DNA of 64,000 nucleotides from NCBI GenBank assembly GCA_013791885.1, contig VMSZ01000056.1:1-64000 (forward strand), read 5' to 3'. Below the pieces are notes generated by a model, which saw nothing but the letters and a program-made list of their open reading frames with translations, was not told the origin of the DNA and did no database searches. The DNA comes from Sulfurimonas sp. (lineage in GTDB: Bacteria; Campylobacterota; Campylobacteria; Campylobacterales; Sulfurimonadaceae). Shown in pieces: positions 34,524 to 43,735 of the stretch (the first letter of the stretch is position 1; every line of letters starts with the position of its first letter). The position numbers and the translations under genes were made by a program.

Positions 34524-35075
34524 ATGAAAATATCATTAAAAACAATTCCTCATATATCTAGCAGAATAGCAATCGATTTGAACAAGAGCGGTGTTGCAAA
34601 GATGACAAAAGGACTTGAGCCTGTATCTCAAGAGGCTGAAAAAATATTGACAGCCAATGTAAAAAGAGAAGAAGCTTTAGAAGAAAAAGCAAGAGAGATT
34701 TGTGAAGCGAATGAAGAAGAGATAGAATTTATGCTTGCTGATGAGAGACAGCTTTTCTATATGATTAAGAAGAAACTTGCGCCAGAGTACGGAATTATCT
34801 TAAATTATGAAGAGAGATATTCAGATCTTTCACACAAAATTCTTGATGAACTTTACGAAGAAGATTTGATTCATTTTGAAGTAACTGAAAATAGAATTAA
34901 AAACATTATATACAACTCAATTACATCATTTATTTCTGAGGCTTCTCAAGTGGAAGATGCAGTCATGGACAAGATAAGATCTTATAAGAAAAGATACATT
35001 CCCGGAACAGATGAATTTGATATTTTACACGAAAAATTATACAGAGAAGAACTAATGAAAAGGGGTATGGAGTAA
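34524..35075 (+). CDS. DUF507 family protein
   Basis: 183 residues, soluble, rich in Glu and Lys, starting at ATG 34524. The N-terminus (KISLKTIPHISSRIAIDLNKSGVAKM), central EIEFMLADERQLFYMIKKKLAPEYG and C-terminal SYKKRYIPGTDEFDILHEKLYREELMKRG fit DUF507, a two-copy helical domain of unknown function found in Campylobacterota and Aquificae. Its stop overlaps the carA start (TAATG), as is frequent for this family in related genomes. Function unknown. Confidence 0.78.
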   Translation: MKISLKTIPHISSRIAIDLNKSGVAKMTKGLEPVSQEAEKILTANVKREEALEEKAREICEANEEEIEFMLADERQLFYMIKKKLAPEYGIILNYEERYSDLSHKILDELYEEDLIHFEVTENRIKNIIYNSITSFISEASQVEDAVMDKIRSYKKRYIPGTDEFDILHEKLYREELMKRGME

Positions 35076-36208
35076 TGCAAATGAAGAAAGCTTGGATATA
35101 TCTTGAGAATGGAACATATTTAGAAGCTAATAGTTTTGGCGCTGACGATACAAGTGTTGGAGAAATAGTTTTCAATACTTCTATGAGCGGTTATCAAGAA
35201 ATTATGTCTGATCCGTCATACGCTGGACAATTTGTAACATTTACTATGCCGGAAATTGGTAACGTCGGTGTGAATGACGAAGATATGGAAAGCAAAAAAG
35301 CCCATGCAAAAGGGATGCTTGTTAGAAAATATCAGGGCAGATACTCAAACTTCAGAGCGGAGACTTCACTCAGTGACTTTTTAGAAAAACACAATATTAT
35401 GGGTATCTGTAATATCGATACAAGATTTTTAACAAAAATGATTCGCAGCGAAGGTGCTATGATGATGGTAGCATCAAGCAAAATCAGTGATAAAGCCGAA
35501 CTGAAAAAGATTTTAGAAGCTTCACCTAGAATTGAAGATGTAAATTACATAGAACAAGTAAGTACGCAAGAGTCTTATTTGCATACTAGCGGTACATATG
35601 CTGATAGAGAGTTTAAATATGAGGATGCTCCGGCACCTCAGGCAAAAGTTGCTGTTATTGATTTTGGTGTAAAAAGAAACATACTTAATGAATTGGTTCA
35701 AGCAAATATTGCTGTTGAAGTATTACCTAACAGTTTTTTAGCAGAAGATTTAATAAATAAATACAACACTAAAGAGATTGATGGTGTTTTTCTCTCAAAT
35801 GGTCCTGGCGATCCGCTTGTACTAAAAAAAGAACAGGAACAAATAAAGAAGTTAATTGCTGCAAAAATTCCTATGTTTGGAATATGTTTAGGACATCAGC
35901 TTCTTTCCATTTCTCATGGTTATGACACTTTTAAACTCAAATTTGGTCACCATGGCGGAAATCACCCGGTAAAAAACTTAAAAACAGGCCTAGTGGAAAT
36001 TACAGCACAAAATCATAATTACAATGTACCTGACAATATTGTTGAAATTGCAGATGTAACGCACGTCAATCTTTTTGATAATACTATTGAAGGATTGAAA
36101 TATAAAAATGCACCTATTTTTTCTGTGCAGCATCACCCAGAGTCGAGCCCTGGACCAAAAGAAAGCAGATATATTTTTAATGAATTTCTCTCACTTATCA
36201 AACGTTAA
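35075..36208 (+). CDS. carA: Carbamoyl-phosphate synthase small subunit
   Basis: 377 residues. The N-terminal domain (AWIYLENGTYLEANSFGADDTSVGEIVFNTSMSGYQEIMSDPSYAGQ) is joined to a class I glutamine amidotransferase. Its nucleophile lies in FGICLGHQLLSISHG and the His-Glu pair is in SVQHHPESSPGP. It supplies ammonia from glutamine to CarB for arginine and pyrimidine synthesis. carB is not adjacent, which is common in this phylum. The gene ends 219 bases before ccoN. Confidence 0.96.
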   Translation: MQMKKAWIYLENGTYLEANSFGADDTSVGEIVFNTSMSGYQEIMSDPSYAGQFVTFTMPEIGNVGVNDEDMESKKAHAKGMLVRKYQGRYSNFRAETSLSDFLEKHNIMGICNIDTRFLTKMIRSEGAMMMVASSKISDKAELKKILEASPRIEDVNYIEQVSTQESYLHTSGTYADREFKYEDAPAPQAKVAVIDFGVKRNILNELVQANIAVEVLPNSFLAEDLINKYNTKEIDGVFLSNGPGDPLVLKKEQEQIKKLIAAKIPMFGICLGHQLLSISHGYDTFKLKFGHHGGNHPVKNLKTGLVEITAQNHNYNVPDNIVEIADVTHVNLFDNTIEGLKYKNAPIFSVQHHPESSPGPKESRYIFNEFLSLIKR

Positions 36209-36394
36209 AAAGTAGTGTAGTAAACACTGCTTTCTACACCATCTGACATTTTCCTCACCTTAAATTAAAATAAAATTCCAAAAGTAAACAAAAATCTAAT
36301 AAATCTTCAATATTAATTCATAATTAAGATTATTTAAACATTTCAATTGATATTATGTGACGTTAATTAGTTTAATAAGTAAAACTTTATTAAA

Positions 36395-36400
36395 TATAAT
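36395..36400 (+). promoter_or_regulatory. -10 box of the cbb3 oxidase operon
   Basis: TATAAT 28 bases before ATG 36428, followed by an AAGGAGG ribosome site. The 219-base gap from carA is very AT-rich; I see no convincing FNR-type box. Confidence 0.5.
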
Positions 36401-36427
36401 TGCTTTGAATCTTTAAGGAGGCTATAT

Positions 36428-37924
36428 ATGGAGAATCGTCCATTAGAGTACGACTACACGGTTGCAAAGATGTTCATGCTTACGACAATTCTATTAGGAA
36501 TTGTTGGTATGCTCATCGGTGTAATCTTAGCATTTCAACTTGCATTTCCAGAGGTTAATACAATCTTAGGAAGTGGTTTGGCTGAATATACTAACTTTAG
36601 TCGTCTTCGTCCACTGCACACTGATGCGGTTATTTTCGGGTTTACTTTAAGTGGTATTTTTGCTACTTGGTATTATGTTGGTCAACGTGTACTAAAGGTG
36701 TCAATGGCTGAATCAGGCTTTTTGATGTTTATTGGTAAATTACACTTTTGGTTATACTTAGTTGGTGTTGTAGCGGTTGTTGTTACACTTTTCATGGGTA
36801 TTACTACTTCAAAAGAGTACGCTGAATTCGAATGGCCAATAGATATTGCTATTGTTGTTGTTTGGGTACTTTTTGGTATCAGTTTGTTTGGTCTTATCGG
36901 TATTCGCCGTGAGAAGTCACTCTACATTTCTGTTTGGTATTACATTGCTACTTTCTTAGGTATAGCTATGCTTTATCTATTTAATAACATGGAAATTCCA
37001 ACGATGTTAGCTACTGCACCAGATGGTTCAGCAGTTGGTGGTTCTTGGATGCATTCAGTTTCTATGTATGCCGGTACTAATGATGCACTAGTTCAATGGT
37101 GGTACGGTCACAACGCAGTTGCGTTTGGTTTTACAGTGCCTATTGTTGCTATGATTTACTACTTTTTACCAAAAGAGTCTGGTCAAGCTATCTACTCATA
37201 TAAATTATCATTACTTTCTTTCTGGGGATTAATGTTTGTTTACTTATGGGCTGGCGGACACCACTTATTATTCTCAACTGTTCCTGACTGGATGCAAACT
37301 ATGGGTTCAATTTTCTCTGTAATCCTTATTTTACCATCATGGGGTTCAGCGATCAATATGCTTCTTACAATGAAGGGTGAATGGCAACAAGTTGCAGCAT
37401 CTCCATTAATTAAGTTTATGGTTCTTGGTTCTACATTCTATATGTTCTCAACATTAGAAGGTCCTATTCAGGCTATTAAATCTGTTAATGCAATTGCTCA
37501 CTTTACTGACTGGATTGTTGGTCACGTACATGATGGTGTTCTTGGATGGGTTGGCTTTATGATTATGGCTGCACTTTATCACATGGCTCCACGTGTATTC
37601 AAAAAAGAGATTTATTCTAAATCTTTAATGGCTACACAATTTTGGATCCAAACTTTAGGTGTTGTTTTATACTTCACTTCTATGTGGATTGCTGGTATTA
37701 CTCAAGGTATGATGTGGCGTGCTCACGATGAATTTGGTAACTTAGCTTACTCATTTATCGATACGGTTACAGTTTTACATCCTTACTACACTATTCGTGG
37801 TGTTGGTGGATTATTATACTTAGTTGGTTTCTTAATGTTTGCTTATAACATCTACAAAACTATGACTTCTGGTCGTAAAGTAGAAGAATCTGAGCTTCAA
37901 AATGCATCGCCTATGGGCGCTTAA
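36428..37924 (+). CDS. ccoN: Cytochrome c oxidase cbb3 subunit I
   Basis: 498 residues, 12 or more membrane helices. The haem and copper ligands are visible: LRPLHTDAVIFG (low-spin haem His), VQWWYGHNAVAFGFTVP (Cu-B His and cross-linked Tyr region), WAGGHHLLFS (Cu-B His pair), HFTDWIVGHVHDGVLGWVGF (haem His pair). This is the catalytic subunit of the high-affinity oxidase for microaerobic respiration. It heads ccoNOQP, with AAGGAGG before the ATG. Confidence 0.97.
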   Translation: MENRPLEYDYTVAKMFMLTTILLGIVGMLIGVILAFQLAFPEVNTILGSGLAEYTNFSRLRPLHTDAVIFGFTLSGIFATWYYVGQRVLKVSMAESGFLMFIGKLHFWLYLVGVVAVVVTLFMGITTSKEYAEFEWPIDIAIVVVWVLFGISLFGLIGIRREKSLYISVWYYIATFLGIAMLYLFNNMEIPTMLATAPDGSAVGGSWMHSVSMYAGTNDALVQWWYGHNAVAFGFTVPIVAMIYYFLPKESGQAIYSYKLSLLSFWGLMFVYLWAGGHHLLFSTVPDWMQTMGSIFSVILILPSWGSAINMLLTMKGEWQQVAASPLIKFMVLGSTFYMFSTLEGPIQAIKSVNAIAHFTDWIVGHVHDGVLGWVGFMIMAALYHMAPRVFKKEIYSKSLMATQFWIQTLGVVLYFTSMWIAGITQGMMWRAHDEFGNLAYSFIDTVTVLHPYYTIRGVGGLLYLVGFLMFAYNIYKTMTSGRKVEESELQNASPMGA

Positions 37925-37939
37925 TAGAAAGGATTAATT

Positions 37940-38632
37940 ATGTTTCATTGGTTAGAAAAACATCCGTTCTTTTTTGCGGTAGGTGTATTCTTAGTGATTT
38001 CTTTTGCAGGTTTGATTGAAATAGTTCCAAACTTTGCTCAAGCGTCTCGTCCTGTAATCGGGACAGCTCCATACTCTACTTTAGAGTTAGCGGGTCGTCA
38101 CGTTTATATTAAAAATAGCTGTAATGCTTGTCACTCACAATTAGTGCGTCCATTTAAATCAGAAACTGACCGTTATGGTCACTACTCTTTAAGTGGTGAG
38201 TATGCTTATGATCGTCCATTCCTATGGGGTTCTAAAAGAACTGGTCCAGACTTGATGCGTGTAGGTAACTACCGTACAACTGACTGGCATGAAAACCATA
38301 TGAAAGCTCCTGCTGATGTTGTTCCAGGTTCGATTATGCCTGCTTACACATGGATGTTTACGAATTTAGCTGATATCAATACTGCATATGCAGAACAGTT
38401 AACAGTTGCACAGTTCTTTTCAACTCCTTACAACAAACCAGTTCCTATGAAAGATGGGTCTACTAAAGTTGTAGCAATGGGTAATAATGTAACTGAAGCG
38501 AATGCTATGGCTTTAGAAGAAGCAAAACTTATCGCAGCAGATATGAAAGATCAAGATGTTAAAGATGCAGTTGCTAACGGTCAGATTCCTGAAATCGTTG
38601 CTTTAATTGCATACATGAACAGTCTTAAGTAG
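37940..38632 (+). CDS. ccoO: Cytochrome c oxidase cbb3 subunit II (monohaem)
   Basis: 230 residues. One N-terminal membrane anchor (about 10-30) precedes a periplasmic cytochrome c domain. CNACHSQLVRPFKSE is the CXXCH haem site and GSIMPAYTWMF carries the Met ligand. The conserved RPVIGTAPYSTLELAGRHVYI precedes it. It passes electrons to CcoN. AAAGGA precedes ATG 37940. Confidence 0.97.
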   Translation: MFHWLEKHPFFFAVGVFLVISFAGLIEIVPNFAQASRPVIGTAPYSTLELAGRHVYIKNSCNACHSQLVRPFKSETDRYGHYSLSGEYAYDRPFLWGSKRTGPDLMRVGNYRTTDWHENHMKAPADVVPGSIMPAYTWMFTNLADINTAYAEQLTVAQFFSTPYNKPVPMKDGSTKVVAMGNNVTEANAMALEEAKLIAADMKDQDVKDAVANGQIPEIVALIAYMNSLK

Positions 38633-38644
38633 TAAAGGTTTAAA

Positions 38645-38848
38645 GTGAATATTGCTGAATTACAAGCTTATGGTTATTTTGCACTGACTGCTATTTTAGT
38701 AGTTGTGCTTTACGGGTATATATATCATTTGTACTCTAAAAGAGAAGATGCAAATGGACATGATTACGAGGAATATAGCAATATAGCACTTAAGGATGAT
38801 ATAACTGATGCACCTGTGTCAGCTATATCAGATGACAAAGAGAAATAG
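38645..38848 (+). CDS. ccoQ: cbb3 oxidase CcoQ-like small membrane subunit
   Basis: 67 residues from GTG 38645. One membrane helix (about 8-28: YFALTAILVVVLYGYIYHLY) is followed by an acidic cytoplasmic tail. Position between ccoO and ccoP and the YxxYHLYSKR-type end of the helix identify CcoQ, which stabilises the complex. Sequence similarity of CcoQ is always low, so context carries the call. Confidence 0.85.
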   Translation: MNIAELQAYGYFALTAILVVVLYGYIYHLYSKREDANGHDYEEYSNIALKDDITDAPVSAISDDKEK

Positions 38849-38857
38849 GAGAGATAT

Positions 38858-39781
38858 ATGAATAAGCTTTATCTTGGGGGAGCTATTTTTACCATTCTTA
38901 TGTTAGCGTTTACATACATATCTGTAGGCGGTTCTGAGGGTGGTTTAAATGGCGATATCGTCAATATGCTTGCTGTTGCAGGTGCGGTTGCACTTGTAAT
39001 AATTACAGTTTTTGTTGTAATCAAGTATGTTCGTCAAATGCAAACTGACACGGCTGACGGCGAGTTAGCTGATGAGAGTTGGGATAACATTGGTGAGTAT
39101 AAAAATCCGGTTCCAATGGGCTGGGCTATTATGTTCTTAGGTACAATGATCTGGGGTATGTGGTATTTTTTAATTGGTTATCCAGTAAACGCATATTCAC
39201 AAATTGGTGAGTACAATGAAGACACTGCAGCACATAATGAAAAATTCAATGCACAATATGAATCTATCACTGGTGATAGATTAGTAGAAATGGGTGAATC
39301 AGTATTTTTGGCTGAGTGTAAAGTTTGTCACGGTTTAGCTGCTGATGGTATTGACGGCAAGGCTGCAAATCTTAAAGTAAGACTTGAAGCAAAAACTGTT
39401 AAGCATGTTGTAGAGAATGGTTCAAACAATCAATTATTAGGTACTGAAATGCCTATGCCGGATCGTAACGGATTATTTAACAACAATACAGGTGCGCTAA
39501 TCACTGATGCTGAAATTGACGCTGTTGCTGCTTATGTGGCAAATGGTATGAGCGGTGCTGGTGCTGATGTGTTTGCTGGAGCTTGTGCTTCTTGTCACGG
39601 TGAAGACGGTCAAGGTATGGAGTATGTTGCTCCAAATGTTGCTGCGTTTACACCTGAACTTGTTGCAAATGTTCTTAATCATGGTAAAAAAGGCGTAATC
39701 GGTACTATGCCTGCGTTTGACAGATTAAATGCAAAACAAAAAGAGGCTGTTGGTGCTTACATCACTAGTCTAAGTAAATAA
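38858..39781 (+). CDS. ccoP: Cytochrome c oxidase cbb3 subunit III (dihaem)
   Basis: 307 residues. Two N-terminal membrane segments with GDIVNMLAVAGAVALVIITVFVVIKYV, then the family GWAIMFLGTMIWGMWYF, precede two cytochrome c domains. The haem sites are CKVCH (about 152) and CASCH (about 247), with Met ligands in GTEMPMPDR and GTMPAFD. It is the electron entry point of the cbb3 oxidase. Two AAACGCAG copies lie near its 3' end. AGGAG precedes ATG 38858. Confidence 0.96.
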   Translation: MNKLYLGGAIFTILMLAFTYISVGGSEGGLNGDIVNMLAVAGAVALVIITVFVVIKYVRQMQTDTADGELADESWDNIGEYKNPVPMGWAIMFLGTMIWGMWYFLIGYPVNAYSQIGEYNEDTAAHNEKFNAQYESITGDRLVEMGESVFLAECKVCHGLAADGIDGKAANLKVRLEAKTVKHVVENGSNNQLLGTEMPMPDRNGLFNNNTGALITDAEIDAVAAYVANGMSGAGADVFAGACASCHGEDGQGMEYVAPNVAAFTPELVANVLNHGKKGVIGTMPAFDRLNAKQKEAVGAYITSLSK

Positions 39782-39791
39782 GGAGTCAGGT

Positions 39792-40001
39792 ATGAACGAA
39801 AATAGAAGCGTATTTGCTCTTGACGGTGTAACTGGTATGTTAATTGCGACAGTTTTGTTATTAGCCATTCTTGTATTCTTAACAATTCAAGCACTTGGTG
39901 TTCAAAATGCTCAAGCAAGTAACTATTATGATATTAAAGATGAATCTTCAATTCAAATGAGAAGCGTTGATAACGCTAAACATTTGGTTGACGTGAAGTA
40001 A
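39792..40001 (+). CDS. DUF4006 small membrane protein
   Basis: 69 residues. One membrane helix (about 12-35) follows a short N-terminus (MNENRSVFALDGVTGMLIAT); the rest is periplasmic or cytoplasmic with no motif. DUF4006 is restricted to Campylobacterota and usually follows ccoP, so it is probably an accessory or assembly factor of the oxidase. AGGAG precedes ATG 39792. Function inferred from position only. Confidence 0.8.
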   Translation: MNENRSVFALDGVTGMLIATVLLLAILVFLTIQALGVQNAQASNYYDIKDESSIQMRSVDNAKHLVDVK

Positions 40002-40013
40002 GGAGAATTAATT

Positions 40014-40103
40014 ATGGAAAAAATAATTGCAATAGGCCTAGTTATTATGGCTGCTTACACACTTTTCGCGGTAGTTACTCCAAACCACCTTTATATCGGT
40101 TAG
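40014..40103 (+). CDS. 29-residue membrane peptide of the cbb3 operon
   Basis: ATG 40014 follows AAGGAG with an ideal spacer and opens 29 codons to TAG 40101-40103. The peptide is one hydrophobic helix (IIAIGLVIMAAYTLFAVV) with a TPNHLYIG tail. It sits 12 bases behind the DUF4006 gene and nine bases before the next gene. Ribosome site, spacing and membrane helix support translation. It could be a very small oxidase subunit, comparable in size to CydX in bd oxidases, but that is an analogy only. Confidence 0.7.
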   Translation: MEKIIAIGLVIMAAYTLFAVVTPNHLYIG

Positions 40104-40112
40104 GGAATTTCA

Positions 40113-40817
40113 TTGAAATTTTCACGAGGGCTTGCGGCCCTCACCCTTCTTTTATTCTTTCAATCACAATTAGTAGCAGAATATTTATATAAAGATGAAG
40201 TAATCCATAACCCAAACTTTACTGCACAGGTAGAAAAAGTCGGGAGTGAGCTTTATGCCAAAACAGGCATATCACTTAGACTGATTATGATACGAGAACT
40301 TCCAAATGAGATGAATGTTGTTGAATATCAACAAGAAGTTCTAAAAGATTTTAGTGAACCTACTATTTTACTCACATTTTCAGAGCTCAATTCCAAGGTA
40401 GACATCTCAGTAAATGACGCATCTTTATACGAATATTTTGATAAAAAACAAGTTTTAAGTCCTGTTGCTTCACAAGTGCAGGCAATTATTATGGCGATGA
40501 TGTACAGTAACAGCTGGGAACATTTTAAGTACATGGCAAATGATTATGGCGGAACCATTCTGCCTCTTATCTCCGGAAAATCAAAACCAGAGCAGCAGCT
40601 TGGTAAATATTCCGGTTCAATGTTTAATGGATATATTGACATTGCAGAGCAAATTGCAGTAAGTAAAGGTGTTGTTTTAGAGAGTGCAGCCGGGAATGCA
40701 AATAAAAATAGTATCCTGGTTCTAAAGTTAGTCTTCTATGGTTTTATTATTTATGCTATATTTGTGTTCTTTAAAAGAAAAATTACCAATAAAAGGCTGA
40801 AAAGTGAGCAAAAATAG
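40113..40817 (+). CDS. Membrane-anchored TPM/YgcG-like protein of the cbb3 operon
   Basis: 234 residues from TTG 40113 after AGGGAA. A signal peptide (KFSRGLAALTLLLFFQSQLV) exports a periplasmic domain of about 170 residues resembling the TPM (repair/YgcG-like) fold, with KVGSELYAKTGISLRLIMIRELP and PTILLTFSELNSKVDISV. One C-terminal membrane helix (about 205-222) anchors it. It overlaps fixH and is likely an assembly or quality factor for the oxidase; family assignment is moderate. Confidence 0.65.
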   Translation: MKFSRGLAALTLLLFFQSQLVAEYLYKDEVIHNPNFTAQVEKVGSELYAKTGISLRLIMIRELPNEMNVVEYQQEVLKDFSEPTILLTFSELNSKVDISVNDASLYEYFDKKQVLSPVASQVQAIIMAMMYSNSWEHFKYMANDYGGTILPLISGKSKPEQQLGKYSGSMFNGYIDIAEQIAVSKGVVLESAAGNANKNSILVLKLVFYGFIIYAIFVFFKRKITNKRLKSEQK

Positions 40818-41310
40818 TGGGAGAATATGGCCTTATGCCATAGGTGCATCTATTGTACTTGTATTTGGAGCTTGTGTAGCAACAATAGTTATAACAAGCA
40901 AGATGCCTGTTGAGAAAAGTGATACCTACATGATGGGCTATCATGAAGCGGATGCAAGTGTAAATGAAATAATTGAAGCTCGTATTGCCTTTGATAAAAA
41001 ATATAAGATAGAGTACAAAACTGACTCACTCAGTCTAGAGAGCTCAGAGATTAAATATAAAATTACAGACACGGATGGAAATGCGGTGGACAATGCAACA
41101 CTCAAAGTTGTAGTAACTAGACCAAACAACCATAAACATGATCAAGAGTTAGTTAATCCATCGGTAAGTGAAGGTGTTTACAGTTTTGCACCTATTAAAC
41201 TTCCAGAAGCGGGTCGATGGGACATTATGGCAAAAGTTGACATTGGTGAAAATCAAAGATTTTACAATCTTAAAGCAGATACAAGAGCCAAAGAGGCATT
41301 TGAATACTAA
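40804..41310 (+). CDS. FixH/CcoH-like oxidase assembly protein
   Basis: 168 residues from GTG 40804, overlapping the preceding gene by 14 bases. One N-terminal membrane helix (RIWPYAIGASIVLVFGACVATIVI) precedes a periplasmic beta domain ending in SEGVYSFAPIKLPEAGRWDIMAKVDIGENQRFYN, typical of the FixH/CcoH family needed to assemble cbb3 oxidases. It closes the ccoNOQP-accessory operon, and two hairpins follow. Confidence 0.85.
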   Translation: MSKNSGRIWPYAIGASIVLVFGACVATIVITSKMPVEKSDTYMMGYHEADASVNEIIEARIAFDKKYKIEYKTDSLSLESSEIKYKITDTDGNAVDNATLKVVVTRPNNHKHDQELVNPSVSEGVYSFAPIKLPEAGRWDIMAKVDIGENQRFYNLKADTRAKEAFEY

Positions 41311-41321
41311 TGTATTTGTGT

Positions 41322-41359
41322 GCTTCGACAGAAGCTTTGTTTAGCCTTTTCGGGGCTAA
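41322..41359 (+). terminator. Tandem terminator hairpins after the cbb3 operon
   Basis: GCTTC/GAAGC with loop GACA is followed by TTTGTTT; a second hairpin AGCC/GGCT with TTTTCG loop follows within 10 bases. Both lie before the addB start at 41387. Confidence 0.6.
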
Positions 41360-41386
41360 CAATATAAACAACTTGCGTAAAATTTT

Positions 41387-43735
41387 ATGAATGAAAAAAC
41401 TATAGTTTTACCTTCTGCCAGAGCGATACGCAATGAGCAACTAAAAATAGAAAATCCGACACTTTTTCTTCCAAATTACATAACTATGAGCGATTTTGTC
41501 TCCAAGCTTTGCATCGTAAAAGATTTAAAAATGCATGATGAAGACAGCAGGGTCCTTTTGCTGCTAGAAGCTGCAGATTTCAAAGAGTTTTCACAGCTTC
41601 AAATAGAGCGAAATTTTTTTACTTTCACAAAAAATTCTTCCTATATATTTAAATTTTTTGAAGAGTTAAGTGCTGAGATGTATGACATTCAAGAGCTTGA
41701 TACTTCAGATATTTATGCAGAGTATGAAGAGCACATAAGCATTCTTCAGGAACTTCACAAACGTTATGAGAAAATCTGTGCCCAGCGGAAGGTTCTCGAT
41801 AGAATATTTTTGCCCAAACTCTATATTTTTCATAAAGAATATGCCCTAACGCATAAAAAAATCGAGATACACGCAGAGGGACATCTTACAAATTTTGAAC
41901 TTGAGCTTCTACAAAAATGCTGCGTGTATTCAGAAGTAAACATTCATCTAAATACTACAAAGTTCAATACTAAAATGCAAAAGAAATTTTTGGATTTGGG
42001 TATTGAACTTGAGAAGGATTACTCTTATATTATCTCACTAAACGCAGCGAAAATTGTGAGTAAAGAAGAGAGTAAAAAAAACAAAAAAATCCACTGCGAA
42101 TCTTTAAGTGAGTCTCTCTTGCAAGTTGCGTTTGTGAAGACGAAACTCTATGAGTTTATACAAAAAGGCTACGAAGCGCAAAATATAGCGGTTATTTTGC
42201 CAGATGAAAAGTTCGCGGAGCTTCTGAAGGTATTTGATGAAAAATCAAACTTTAACTTTGCCATGGGCGATGCATTTTCTAAAAGTAAAATCTATCAAAA
42301 ACTAGATGCAACAATGCAGGCCATAGAGAGCGACACGAAAGAAAATGAGGCAAGACTAGAACGCGTTGGGGAGGAGATATACTTAGAGCTTTTTTCCATT
42401 TACTACAAGAGCGCAAAAGAGGTAAATATTTTGGAATACTTTGCCAAATATAAAGAGTTCATAGGCAGCAAAGTCGAGCTAAAAATTTTTGAAGAAGAGA
42501 TGTATAACTTTAAAAACATTCTCCCTTTTATGAGTGAAATGAGCGTAAAGTCTCTGTTGCATCTTTTCCTGCAGAGAATATCGCAAAGAACACTCGATGA
42601 CGTGCGCGGAGGAAAAATAACTGTTATGGGAGTTTTAGAAACCAGAGCAGTTGCGTTTGATGCGGTTATAATAGTAGATTTCAGTGACTCAAATGTCCCG
42701 CGAAAAAGCGATAAAGATATGTTCTTAAATACAAAAATCCGTACAATAGCCGGCTTACCGACTATGAATGACAGAGAGAATCTGCAAAAGCATTACTATG
42801 AAAGATTGATTAACTCAAGTAAAGAAGTCGCGATTTGTTACGTCGAATCAAGCCAAAGCTCTGCTTCGCGTTTTCTCAAACAGTTGCATATTAAGCAAAT
42901 AAAGAGTCACTCTGAACAGGACTATGCTCAGATACTTTTTCATAAACGCAGTCTTGTTAAAAAAGAAGATGAAAAAATTGTGGGAGAGTATAGTTTTAAA
43001 GAGCATAAACTCTCAAACACAAAACTAAAAACTTTTTTGACCTGCAAAAGAAAATTTTATTACAGATATATCAAGCACATAAACGCCCATGAAATCCCAA
43101 AAGATATGCCAAAAGAGTGGGAAATAGGGATTGATGTACATAGTGCGCTTAAAGAGCTTTACAGTAAAAAAAATAGCTACACAAACGCAGTTGAACTCAA
43201 ACGCGACCTGCAAAAAGAACTCGACAATGTTTGTGGGAGAAGTGAGCTGGAAAAATATCTCATCAGTATGTATAAAAAAAGTTTAGATGCATTTTGTGAA
43301 AATGAGATAGTAAGATTTCAAGAAGGATGGAAAGTCCTCAGTTGTGAAGAGAACTTTGAATGTGACTTTGCGGGGGTAAAGCTTATCGGGCAGATTGACA
43401 GAATTGACCAAAGAGAAGATGAGATTTTTGTGCTTGACTACAAAACAGGTTCTTATCCGCTCTATAACTCTAAAAACTTCACCGAAGCGACAGATTTTCA
43501 ATTAGAGTTTTATTATCTCTTAACAAAAAAATTAGCAGGCCAAACGCAGTGCGGATACTACGATTTAAAAGAGTCCAAAATTGTAAACGAACTGTTTTTA
43601 GAGGAAAAACTCGGCGTTTTGGAGTCCAACATCAAAGACATTCTAATGCACGAAACACATGAGTTTGACAAGTGTGATGACTTGAAAAATTGTATTTACT
43701 GTGAATTTTCCACTATGTGCCAAAGAGAAAAATGA
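41387..43735 (+). CDS. addB: AddB-like ATP-dependent nuclease subunit (PD-(D/E)XK, Fe-S)
   Basis: 782 residues. The N-terminal half resembles an inactivated UvrD-like helicase without a Walker A motif. Near residue 425, ETRAVAFDAVIIVDFSDSNVPRKSDKD resembles a helicase motif. The C-terminal nuclease has TKLKTFLTCKRKFYYRYI, DRIDQREDEIFVLDYKTG (metal-binding Asp and Lys) and CDDLKNCIYCEFSTMC, whose Cys together with that of LTCKR would hold a 4Fe-4S cluster. AddAB processes double-strand ends for RecA, replacing RecBCD. It overlaps addA and carries four AAACGCAG copies. Confidence 0.85.
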   Translation: MNEKTIVLPSARAIRNEQLKIENPTLFLPNYITMSDFVSKLCIVKDLKMHDEDSRVLLLLEAADFKEFSQLQIERNFFTFTKNSSYIFKFFEELSAEMYDIQELDTSDIYAEYEEHISILQELHKRYEKICAQRKVLDRIFLPKLYIFHKEYALTHKKIEIHAEGHLTNFELELLQKCCVYSEVNIHLNTTKFNTKMQKKFLDLGIELEKDYSYIISLNAAKIVSKEESKKNKKIHCESLSESLLQVAFVKTKLYEFIQKGYEAQNIAVILPDEKFAELLKVFDEKSNFNFAMGDAFSKSKIYQKLDATMQAIESDTKENEARLERVGEEIYLELFSIYYKSAKEVNILEYFAKYKEFIGSKVELKIFEEEMYNFKNILPFMSEMSVKSLLHLFLQRISQRTLDDVRGGKITVMGVLETRAVAFDAVIIVDFSDSNVPRKSDKDMFLNTKIRTIAGLPTMNDRENLQKHYYERLINSSKEVAICYVESSQSSASRFLKQLHIKQIKSHSEQDYAQILFHKRSLVKKEDEKIVGEYSFKEHKLSNTKLKTFLTCKRKFYYRYIKHINAHEIPKDMPKEWEIGIDVHSALKELYSKKNSYTNAVELKRDLQKELDNVCGRSELEKYLISMYKKSLDAFCENEIVRFQEGWKVLSCEENFECDFAGVKLIGQIDRIDQREDEIFVLDYKTGSYPLYNSKNFTEATDFQLEFYYLLTKKLAGQTQCGYYDLKESKIVNELFLEEKLGVLESNIKDILMHETHEFDKCDDLKNCIYCEFSTMCQREK

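Noticed and set aside
36209..36427. FNR-type operator before ccoN
   Set aside because: No TTGAT-N4-ATCAA-like site is convincing in this AT-rich gap, despite a tempting TTGATATTATGTGA.
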